From JBEKHI01 sp050012355 (GTDB lineage: Bacteria; Actinomycetota; Actinomycetes; Streptosporangiales; Streptosporangiaceae), in assembly GCA_050012355.1 (NCBI GenBank), contig JBEKHI010000092.1:1-24085 (forward strand): 24,085 bases of DNA, in the 5' to 3' direction. The notes under the pieces are model-generated. The model saw only the letters and a list, made by a program, of their open reading frames with translations, was not told the DNA's origin and searched no databases. Below are positions 1 to 6,307 of this stretch, in pieces; within the stretch, counting starts at the first letter, position 1; every line of letters begins with the position of its first letter. The position numbers and the translations under genes are program-made.

Positions 1-1982
1 GGGACGGGTATACCTACGGTTCCAGCACCCAGGCGGATGTCGCCGAGGTGATCGCCACGGCCAAGCGGCTGAGCACGTCGCCGTACCACGCGCAGTACCA
101 AGTGATCCTGAGCGACCTGTATGGCGCGGACGGATCGCAGCCATCGGACACCACGTACCCCTGCGCCGACGGCGACTGCGCGAACTGGGTCACCTTCCTC
201 GACGACGTGGTCGGCGCCTTCCAGGACGCTGGCGTCAGCGTCGCCTACGACATCTGGAATGAGCCGGACGGGACCGAGTTCTGGGGAGCGGGGATGAACT
301 CCACCCAGTACCAGGACATGTGGAACACGGCCGTGGAGACGATCAAGTCACTAGACTCCAGCGCCGTCACCATCGGCCCGTCGCTCGCCGACGACCCCGC
401 GCAGGAGCCCAGCGTGTGGACGACGTGGCTCGCGGACGTCAAGGCGGCCGGGACGGAACCCACCGAGATCAGTGACCACCTCGAGGGCGACGGAGACGAT
501 CCGGTCGCGGTTGGCTCGTCCATCGAAAGCGATGAGTCCGCCGCTGGCATCTCGGACCTGCCGATGACCGCGAACGAGTTCCTGCCCGACGGCGAACAGA
601 GCGCCGGTCAGTCGACTTGGTACCTGGCCAGGTTGGCCCAGTCGGCGTACACCACCGCGATACGCGGGAACTGGGACTGCTGCCTGATACCGAACCTGGG
701 CGGTGTCATCGTGGAAAATAGCAGCACCAGCTACTCCTACACCGGTCAGTGGTGGACGTTCCGCACCTACGCGGACCTCACCGGCGACCTGGTGTCCACC
801 TCCGGAGAGGTCGGAACCACCGCGATCTCCGCGTCGGAGGACAGTTCAAAACGGCGGGTGGTGGCCGTCCTCGGGGATGAGGACGGCTACACGGGCTCGG
901 CAAGCGTCGACTTCACCGGACTGTCGTCGGTGTCGTCGTGGCTGGCCAACGACGGAGACGTCAATGTCACCGTGTACCGGATACCGAACTCCTCGCCGCT
1001 CAACTCCCCTTCGGTGGTCTACAACCAGACCGTCTCTGACTCATCAGGCTCGATCACCGTGCCGGTTGACTTCGAGTCGGACTTCGACTCGTTCGCGATC
1101 TACCTGACACCCGGTTTCCCGACCGGGTTCGAGAGCACGATGGTCAACGAGGGCAGCGGCCTCTGCAACGACGAATACGACTGGACCACCGAGGCCGACG
1201 CGCAGTTCGATCAGTGGACCTGCAACGGCGGCACCAACCAGCAGTTCACCTTCACCCCGGTCTCGTCGGGAAGCGACACCTACTACATCCGTCCGATGAC
1301 CCCCGACTACTGCCTGGACGTCTCCGGCGACTCGACAGCGAGCGGCGCGGCGATCATCCAGTATCCATGTAACTACGCCAGCAACGAGGAGTTCACGCTC
1401 GACGAGGTCAGCACGAACGAGTACGAGGTCAAGGCGGTGAACTCCGGGCTGTGCGTGGAGCCAACGGGCGCTTCAACGGCCAACGACGCGGATCTCGTCC
1501 AGGTCGCGTGCTCGTCCGCGACCGCCGACGACTGGCTGATCGAGGCCGGTCAGTTCCCCGGGAGCTACCACCAGCTCGTCATCAGCAACGACTCGCAATG
1601 CCTGGACGTGGACGATTCCAGCACCACGGCAGGCGCGGTGATCGACCAGTGGACCTGCAACGGCCAGACCAATCAGCAGTTCCAGTTCGTCGCGGTCTCC
1701 GGCGGTTACGGCGAACTCGAGGCGGAGAACTCCGGCGACGACGTCGCCGTGTCCGGTAGCTCCACCGCCTCGGGGGCCCTCATCGTCCAACAGGCGGTGA
1801 GCGGGTCCACGAACAGTCTCTGGCTTCCTGTCGAGCAGTCCGACGGCAGCTATGAGTTCAAGAACGACAACAGCGGCTTGTGCCTGGACGTGACAGGTGC
1901 GAGCACCACCGCTGGTCAGCAGCTCGACCAGTACGCCTGCAAGGGTGAAACCGGGACCAACCAGGACTTCACTCCGCAGTGA
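1..1982 (+). CDS. Secreted clan GH-A glycoside hydrolase with two ricin-type (CBM13-like) trefoils, 5'-truncated
   Basis: The reading frame is open from base 3, so the gene starts upstream of the window; the GTG at 48 is not the real start. The N-terminal part looks like the second half of a (beta/alpha)8 glycosidase. YDIWNEPD holds a probable acid/base Glu at codon 261-263, and TANEF holds a probable nucleophile Glu at 576-578, about 105 residues later, the spacing seen in clan GH-A enzymes. A beta-sandwich-like stretch follows to about base 1115. From about 1135 to the stop there are six repeats of the type DQWTCNGGTNQQF, IQYPCN, VQVACS, DQWTCNGQTNQQF, VQQAVS, DQYACKG, which makes two beta-trefoil lectin domains. 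Such modules usually bind galactose- or xylose-containing polysaccharides, so an extracellular plant-polymer hydrolase is likely. The exact GH family (GH5, GH39 or a relative) cannot be fixed from the fragment. Confidence 0.8.
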   Translation, partial: DGYTYGSSTQADVAEVIATAKRLSTSPYHAQYQVILSDLYGADGSQPSDTTYPCADGDCANWVTFLDDVVGAFQDAGVSVAYDIWNEPDGTEFWGAGMNSTQYQDMWNTAVETIKSLDSSAVTIGPSLADDPAQEPSVWTTWLADVKAAGTEPTEISDHLEGDGDDPVAVGSSIESDESAAGISDLPMTANEFLPDGEQSAGQSTWYLARLAQSAYTTAIRGNWDCCLIPNLGGVIVENSSTSYSYTGQWWTFRTYADLTGDLVSTSGEVGTTAISASEDSSKRRVVAVLGDEDGYTGSASVDFTGLSSVSSWLANDGDVNVTVYRIPNSSPLNSPSVVYNQTVSDSSGSITVPVDFESDFDSFAIYLTPGFPTGFESTMVNEGSGLCNDEYDWTTEADAQFDQWTCNGGTNQQFTFTPVSSGSDTYYIRPMTPDYCLDVSGDSTASGAAIIQYPCNYASNEEFTLDEVSTNEYEVKAVNSGLCVEPTGASTANDADLVQVACSSATADDWLIEAGQFPGSYHQLVISNDSQCLDVDDSSTTAGAVIDQWTCNGQTNQQFQFVAVSGGYGELEAENSGDDVAVSGSSTASGALIVQQAVSGSTNSLWLPVEQSDGSYEFKNDNSGLCLDVTGASTTAGQQLDQYACKGETGTNQDFTPQ

Positions 1983-1996
1983 TGTCATAATCCCAG

Positions 1997-2072
1997 GCGG
2001 ACCGTTTCTGGTTGGTGTCGCACTACCCGCATTCTTTTCGGGGCAGTGTCACATTCACCAGAAACGGTCCGC
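1997..2072. repeat. Long hairpin, copy A of a dispersed repeat; probable bidirectional terminator
   Basis: Positions 1997-2012 (GCGGACCGTTTCTGGT) are a perfect 16-bp inverted match to 2057-2072. The inner sequence continues pairing imperfectly (around 2018-2028 with 2041-2051). It lies between the stop of the glycosidase (1982) and the stop of the convergent patatin gene (2080), so it can end both transcripts, although there is no U-tract. Its left half (1999-2028) recurs in reverse at 3884-3913 (25/30 identical). Its region 2014-2061 recurs in reverse at 22457-22504 (36/48 ungapped; core 22/25). It is therefore both a terminator-like hairpin and a member of an interspersed repeat family. Confidence 0.75.
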
Positions 2073-2079
2073 TGCTGTC

Positions 2080-2925
2080 CTACTGGTCGCTGCTCGGCAG
2101 ACCGGCTTGGCCTTGGGCACGGCCCGCGGTCGCCGAGGGGAGCCGGGTGGCCGGGTCAAGCGGGTTGGTGCCCATGGCACCGACGGACGCTTCGTCGGGG
2201 GAGATGACGGTGACGGCTGAGCCGTCGGCGCGAAGCCCGGCGACGGCATCCCGCAGTGGCATCGGCGACTGGAAGGGGGAGTCATAGCCCAGCGGCGAGA
2301 CCACCACGATCTCACCGAAGCCTGATGCCAGGTCGGCGTTGTCGTTGGAGCGGGTACCGCCGTCGATGTACCGGCGGCCTTCGATCGTCACCGGCGGCCA
2401 GATACCCGGTACCGCGCAGCTTGCCGCCACGGCGTCGGTCAAGTTCACCCCGGACCGGCGGTCGAACACGCGCATCTCCCCGGTGCCGGCGTCTACCGCG
2501 ACAAGCAGTATCCGCCGCTCGGGCCACTCGGGGGAGGGGAGCCGGGAGCCGACCGCGGCTCGCCGCTGCGCCTCGGACGCCGTGTCGGCTTGAAGCGCGT
2601 AGGCGCCCACCCGTCGCAGTGTGTCCTGGGTCGAGCCGACGCCGGTCAGCAGTTCGGTGAACTCGGCGGCGAGCTTCCCCATGTCCAGCTCTACCGAGAG
2701 CTCCCGAGCCTGCAGCGCCGGGTCGGTCTGCCGCGCGACCAGGTCGTCGAGCGAGAGCCCGCTGCCAACCTGGGCCGCGACAGCCGAGCCGGCTGACGTG
2801 CCGACGATGAGGTCCGCCCCCGTCACGTCTTGGCCGGCATCCGCGAGCCCGGCCAGCAAGCCGGTCATCCACGCGATTCCAGCGACGCCCCCGCCGCCGA
2901 GTACCAGCGCATGTCCTTCAGTCAT
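2080..2925 (-). CDS. Patatin-like phospholipase / acyl hydrolase
   Basis: The 281-residue protein has the patatin signature in order. The glycine-rich oxyanion loop GGGGVAG is at residues 10-16, the nucleophile elbow GTSAG at 42-46 (Ser44), and the DGG motif at 188-190 (Asp188) completes the Ser-Asp dyad. There is no signal peptide or membrane segment, so it is probably a cytoplasmic or peripheral lipase that deacylates phospholipids or other acyl esters; the substrate is not evident. The ATG at 2925 is preceded on the minus strand by TAGGTT and exactly 6 nt, with no good Shine-Dalgarno, which suggests a leaderless mRNA. The gene is divergent from the GH25 lysozyme gene and convergent with the glycosidase at 1982. 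Confidence 0.85.
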   Translation of the reverse strand: MTEGHALVLGGGGVAGIAWMTGLLAGLADAGQDVTGADLIVGTSAGSAVAAQVGSGLSLDDLVARQTDPALQARELSVELDMGKLAAEFTELLTGVGSTQDTLRRVGAYALQADTASEAQRRAAVGSRLPSPEWPERRILLVAVDAGTGEMRVFDRRSGVNLTDAVAASCAVPGIWPPVTIEGRRYIDGGTRSNDNADLASGFGEIVVVSPLGYDSPFQSPMPLRDAVAGLRADGSAVTVISPDEASVGAMGTNPLDPATRLPSATAGRAQGQAGLPSSDQ

Positions 2926-2931
2926 GGGCCT

Positions 2932-2937
2932 AACCTA
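2932..2937 (-). promoter_or_regulatory. Candidate -10 element of a leaderless patatin transcript
   Basis: The minus strand reads TAGGTT followed by six bases (AGGCCC) and the ATG of the patatin gene. TANNNT six to seven bases before the start codon is the arrangement expected when transcription begins at the A of the ATG. No -35 element was identified with confidence. Confidence 0.4.
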
Positions 2938-3012
2938 GACCGGGCGTCGGGCGGGCCGAGCATCCGGGCAGGTTAGCGCGGTGATGTGCCCACGTTGCGG
3001 AAGGCTTCTCTG

Positions 3013-3018
3013 TACGCT
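3013..3018 (+). promoter_or_regulatory. Candidate extended -10 of a leaderless GH25 transcript
   Basis: TGTACGCT contains a TG-extended TANNNT -10 whose last base lies 7 nt before the GTG at 3026. There is no purine-rich Shine-Dalgarno between them, so initiation on a leaderless mRNA is plausible. Confidence 0.35.
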
Positions 3019-3025
3019 GGGGCCC

Positions 3026-3835
3026 GTGATGCGGACTCGTATTGCCTCCGCCGTCAGGCCAGTGATGATGGTCCTCGCTGCTTGCATCGTGCTCGCGGGC
3101 TGCGCATCGGCCGCGGCGGCGCTTAAAACCGCCACGCCGCTCAAGGCCGTCCCATCGCTGAAAACCAGGCGAGTATCGAAAGCCGCGCCAGCGCCGAAGA
3201 CCACGACGTCGCCCGCCGGCACCCCGCTGGTACCCGGCATGGATGTCAGCGCCTGGGTACCGGACATCAACTGGGCGACAGCCAAGGCCGACGGCGGCAA
3301 GTTCGTCTACATCAAGGCCACCGAAGGCACCTACTATCAGAGCCCGCTCTTTTCCAGCCAGTACTCGGGAGCCCGAGCGGTCGGCATCGTCGTGGGCGCC
3401 TACCACTTCGCCAACCCTCCCACCTCGAGCGGCACCGCCCAGGCCGACTACTTCGCGGCGCACGGCGGCGGATATGAAGCAGGCACGCTGCCGGGCGCGC
3501 TCGACATCGAGGACAATCCGTACGGCGCGAAGTGCTACGGGATGAGCAGCGCCGCGCTGATCGACTGGATCCACGCGTTCCTGGTGGAGTACCACGCGAA
3601 GACCGGGTGGTGGGCGGTCATCAACACGTACACCGAATGGTGGAAGGCTTGCGTCGCCAACACCACCGATTTCGCCGCCAATGACCCGCTGTGGCTCAAC
3701 AACTCCGGTAGCTCGGCTGGCGTGATCCCCGGGGGCTGGACGTACTACGCGGTGTGGCAGAAGGCCACGAGTGGCGTCCTGCCCGGCGACCAGGACGTCA
3801 TGCCGTCTGGGCTCCTCGAAAAGCTGGCCGCCTGA
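3026..3835 (+). CDS. GH25 lysozyme (muramidase) lipoprotein
   Basis: The 269-residue protein begins with a basic, hydrophobic signal peptide ending in a lipobox, LAGC, with Cys at about residue 26, so it is probably anchored to the outer face of the membrane. An Ala/Lys/Pro linker of about 40 residues leads to a GH25 domain. Recognisable blocks are GMDVSAW with the first catalytic-face Asp, KFVYIKATEG, GAYHFANP, the acidic pair LDIE, and WAVINTYTEWW. The family cleaves beta-1,4 bonds between MurNAc and GlcNAc; a role in wall remodelling or attack on other bacteria is inferred. GTG 3026 or the adjacent ATG 3029 is the start; upstream in-frame codons from 2981 would put a non-signal sequence before the signal peptide. 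A further GH25-type gene lies at the right edge of the window. Confidence 0.85.
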   Translation: MMRTRIASAVRPVMMVLAACIVLAGCASAAAALKTATPLKAVPSLKTRRVSKAAPAPKTTTSPAGTPLVPGMDVSAWVPDINWATAKADGGKFVYIKATEGTYYQSPLFSSQYSGARAVGIVVGAYHFANPPTSSGTAQADYFAAHGGGYEAGTLPGALDIEDNPYGAKCYGMSSAALIDWIHAFLVEYHAKTGWWAVINTYTEWWKACVANTTDFAANDPLWLNNSGSSAGVIPGGWTYYAVWQKATSGVLPGDQDVMPSGLLEKLAA

Positions 3836-3883
3836 GCCTCGCCATCGATGGGGTCGCCAGGCGTCCCGACAGCTCCCTTTTAT

Positions 3884-3913
3884 GGGTAGAGCCGCACCGA
3901 CCAGAAACGGGCC
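3884..3913. repeat. Diverged copy B of the dispersed repeat
   Basis: This intergenic stretch, which ends in GACCAGAAACGGGCC, matches the reverse complement of 1999-2028 at 25 of 30 positions without gaps. Only half of the copy A palindrome is recognisable, so it is probably a decayed or partial copy. The rest of 3836-4015 holds no gene that I can see. Confidence 0.45.
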
Positions 3914-4015
3914 CCCGGCGCGTCCTCCGACATGTCGTCGCCATGCCGCGATAGTCTAGGCTGGAACTTACTTCGCGCGACGTAGAAGCGATATTTCGTT
4001 TCTGTTATCGGATGG

Positions 4016-4516
4016 ATGGTGTTCCGTATGCAGGTACCCGATGGACGGCACATGCCCCGGCGTCGGGCTGGTCACACCACCGCCGTCACCGTCGGCGGGG
4101 AGCGCTTCTTCATCACCGCTAACGCCGCGGCCGATGGCGGCCTCGGTGAGGTGTTCATCCAATGGGGCAAGCATGGCGGCACCTCGGCCGGGCTGCTGGA
4201 CATCTATGCCGGTGCGCTGTCGGTCGGGCTGCGCTACGGAGTGCCGCTCGCGGACCTGGTCGGGAGCGGAATCGGCTTGTCCTTCGTCCCGAATGGCCGG
4301 ACCGACGACCCCGAGATCCCGCGCGTCAGGTCCATCATCGACTACATCGCCCGGCGCCTCGCCATCGACTGGCTCCCGTACGACGAACGGGTCGCGCTCG
4401 GCATCCACACGCTTACCGAGCGCGTCGCGCGGGCCAGCGACTGGATCGACGCGCAGCAGCCCGCGATCCCCGCCTACGACCTCGCGTCCGCGTCGCTCCT
4501 GCACACGATGAGCTGA
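4016..4516 (+). CDS. Stand-alone TSCPD-domain protein
   Basis: The 166-residue protein covers the domain found at the C-terminus of B12-dependent (NrdJ-type) ribonucleotide reductases. Visible blocks are RFFITANAAADGGLGEVFI, GKHGGTSAG, LSVGLRYGVPLADLVGSGIG and a conserved end of the type FVPNGRTDDPEIPRVRSIIDYIARRLA. No reductase catalytic region is attached, and the protein contains no cysteine, so it cannot carry the redox-active C-terminal cysteines of a reductase. Actinobacteria often encode such short free-standing homologues; their role is unknown. The start is uncertain: ATG 4016 has no clear Shine-Dalgarno and ATG 4028 is in frame. It is followed by the sugar-acid operon promoter and is probably not part of that operon. 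Confidence 0.7.
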   Translation: MVFRMQVPDGRHMPRRRAGHTTAVTVGGERFFITANAAADGGLGEVFIQWGKHGGTSAGLLDIYAGALSVGLRYGVPLADLVGSGIGLSFVPNGRTDDPEIPRVRSIIDYIARRLAIDWLPYDERVALGIHTLTERVARASDWIDAQQPAIPAYDLASASLLHTMS

Positions 4517-4561
4517 TCCGCTGTGGCACCAGGCACTCACCAGGAAAAGCCCAGCCCGGCT

Positions 4562-4590
4562 TTGACGGCACCAGGGACCCGGCGTAGCAT
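4562..4590 (+). promoter_or_regulatory. Sigma-70-type promoter of the sugar-acid/pectin operon
   Basis: TTGACG (4562-4567) and TAGCAT (4585-4590) are separated by 17 nt, a good match to a housekeeping promoter in a GC-rich genome. Transcription would start near 4597, giving an approximately 80-nt leader to the GTG at 4677. The candidate GntR operator lies immediately downstream of the predicted start. Confidence 0.55.
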
Positions 4591-4602
4591 TCCGGACAGA
4601 TC

Positions 4603-4620
4603 GTATATGAGATGCGATAC
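4603..4620. promoter_or_regulatory. Candidate GntR operator
   Basis: GTAT-N10-ATAC is an inverted repeat in an unusually AT-rich patch, just downstream of the predicted transcription start and 57 bp before the GntR gene. FCD-type GntR regulators commonly bind short AT-containing inverted repeats at their own promoters. The half-sites are short, so this is an inference from position and symmetry. Confidence 0.35.
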
Positions 4621-4676
4621 ATGACCGGGTAGCTGGGCCGGATGCCCGGGCGTGAGCCGGAAGAGGCGGAGGCGCC

Positions 4677-5405
4677 GTGGCGGAGGAACAGCGGACAACC
4701 GCTTTCCTGAGTGTGGCGGTGCCGTCCAGGACGGTGCTGGTGCTGGAAGCGATCAAGCACGCCATCCTGACTGGTGAGCTGACTCCCGGGCAGCCGCTCG
4801 TCGAGACCGACCTGGCCGGGCAACTGGGGGTTTCCAAGACCCCTGTCCGCGAGGCGCTCAAGACCCTGGCGGGAGCCGGGCTGGTGACGATGTTGCCTTA
4901 CAAGGGCGCGGTCGTCCGCAGCGTCACCACCGAAGAGGCCCGGCACCTGTACGACCTGCGGATACTGCTGGAGCCCGAGGCGCTGATGAGGTCGATCGCC
5001 GGCCGGCATGACTGGACCGTGGCACGCCTCGCCCTCGACCGGGCCGCGTCGGCCACCGACCAGGCTGAGCGTTCGCTGGCCAACCGGGACTTCCACCGCG
5101 AGCTGTATGGCGGCTGCGGCAACCCGATGCTGATCCAGATCCTGGATGACCTGCGGGATCAGACCGCGCTGGTCAGCGCGACGGCGTGGCGACGGGGGGA
5201 CGACTGGCGGCCAGAGGCGGCCGAGCATCGCGCCGTCCTGGACGCCGCCACCAGCGCCGTCGCGAGCGGCTCGGCTGGCCTGGCGGGCGCCGCCGCGGAC
5301 CTGCTCCGCTTGCATATCCGGAATTTCATGACAGAGAACTTCGCGGACACGACCGCGAACAGGCACGAAACCGCGGAGCCGAACACGAAGGAGAGCATCC
5401 GATGA
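4677..5405 (+). CDS. GntR-family (FCD) transcriptional regulator of the operon
   Basis: The 242-residue protein has an N-terminal winged helix (about residues 15-85), with the characteristic LVETDLAGQLGVSKTPVREAL recognition region followed by the LAGAGLV wing. An alpha-helical FCD effector domain follows (about 95-225). Its metal/ligand positions can be seen as DFHRELY..GN, EHRAVLDA and LLRLHIRNF. FCD regulators usually sense sugar acids or other carboxylates, which suits the downstream genes. The start is GTG 4677, preceded by a purine-rich GCGGAGG. The stop overlaps the next gene in ATGA, so the regulator is the first gene of the operon and probably controls its own promoter. Confidence 0.88.
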   Translation: MAEEQRTTAFLSVAVPSRTVLVLEAIKHAILTGELTPGQPLVETDLAGQLGVSKTPVREALKTLAGAGLVTMLPYKGAVVRSVTTEEARHLYDLRILLEPEALMRSIAGRHDWTVARLALDRAASATDQAERSLANRDFHRELYGGCGNPMLIQILDDLRDQTALVSATAWRRGDDWRPEAAEHRAVLDAATSAVASGSAGLAGAAADLLRLHIRNFMTENFADTTANRHETAEPNTKESIR

Positions 5406-6307
5406 CCGCTTTCGACCAGCTCAAGGCAGCTCTGGAGACGGCGGTCGTCGTTCCGGTGACGCCGTTCGCCGAGGATGGCAGTCCGGACACCGGTACCTGC
5501 GCGGCGCTCATCACCCGGCTCGTCGACGGCGGTATCACGGTCATCACCCCGAACGGCAACACTGGTGAGTTCTACGCGCTCACCCACGCCGAGGCCCGTC
5601 AGAACCTCGAGATCGCGGCCAAGGCAGCGGGCAATGCGACCGTCCTGGCCGGCGTCGGGCATGACATCGTCACCGCGACCGAGGCCGCCAAGCACGCCCG
5701 AGCGCACGGCGCGCAGATGATCATGATCCACCAGCCGGTGCACCCTTACGTGAGCCTGGACGGCTGGATCGACTACAACGCCGCGATCGCGAACGCGGTT
5801 CCCGACCTCGGCGTGGTGCTCTACATCAGGACCGAGCGGATCACCGGGGAGCACATCAAGCGGCTGGCCGACAGGGCGAGCAACGTCGTCGGCGTCAAGT
5901 ACGGCGTCCCCGACTCGGTCCGGTTCGCGAAGGTGGCCCGCGACGCCGGGCTCGACCGGTTCACCTGGCTAGCGGGCGCCGCTGAGCTGACGGCGCCGAT
6001 GTTCTGGACCGCGGGAGCGCGCGGGTTCACCTCGGGGCTCGCCAACGTGACCACCAGCATTCCGTTGAACATGTTCAAATCGCTGGCCGCCAACGACCAG
6101 AAAGAAGCGATGGCGGAGTGGGAGAAGGCGCGTCGTTTTGAAGAACTACGAGCCAACGACGCGAGCGCGGACAACGTCGCGGTGGTGAAGGAGGCCCTCG
6201 CGCAGCTCGGACTGTGTACCCGCGATGTGCGGCCGCCGTCCCGGCTGTTGCCGCAGAACATAAAAGACGAGATCGCTGGCATCCTCACCAGCTGGGGCCT
6301 GGTGTGA
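5402..6307 (+). CDS. DHDPS/NAL-family 2-keto-3-deoxy sugar-acid dehydratase or aldolase
   Basis: The 301-residue (beta/alpha)8 protein belongs to the dihydrodipicolinate synthase / N-acetylneuraminate lyase family. The carboxylate-binding loop is GNTGE (52-56), the catalytic Tyr is Tyr141 in LYIRT, and the Schiff-base Lys is Lys166 in GVKYG. In the lysine pathway these enzymes sit with dap genes. Here the partners are an IlvD/Edd sugar-acid dehydratase and a KGSA-type dehydrogenase, so L-2-keto-3-deoxyarabonate dehydratase (giving 2,5-dioxopentanoate) or 5-dehydro-4-deoxyglucarate dehydratase is the better reading; an aldolase remains possible. It starts at ATG 5402, overlapping the GntR stop, and its own stop overlaps the next start (GTGA at 6304-6307), so translation is coupled on both sides. 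Confidence 0.85.
   Translation: MTAFDQLKAALETAVVVPVTPFAEDGSPDTGTCAALITRLVDGGITVITPNGNTGEFYALTHAEARQNLEIAAKAAGNATVLAGVGHDIVTATEAAKHARAHGAQMIMIHQPVHPYVSLDGWIDYNAAIANAVPDLGVVLYIRTERITGEHIKRLADRASNVVGVKYGVPDSVRFAKVARDAGLDRFTWLAGAAELTAPMFWTAGARGFTSGLANVTTSIPLNMFKSLAANDQKEAMAEWEKARRFEELRANDASADNVAVVKEALAQLGLCTRDVRPPSRLLPQNIKDEIAGILTSWGLV

Noticed and set aside
2930..2976. Inverted repeat CTAACCT / AGGTTAG between the divergent patatin and GH25 genes
   Set aside because: Seven-base arms 33 bp apart are weak, and the left arm overlaps the candidate -10; not convincing as an operator.
3840..3852. 13-mer CGCCATCGATGGG shared with the hairpin at 12043-12055
   Set aside because: A shared 13-mer is expected by chance a few times in 24 kb, and flanking sequence does not match.
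5402..6307. Lysine-pathway dihydrodipicolinate synthase (dapA)
   Set aside because: The operon partners are sugar-acid enzymes and a GntR regulator, and the Tyr region reads LYIRT rather than the YNVP/YNRT type usual for DapA.
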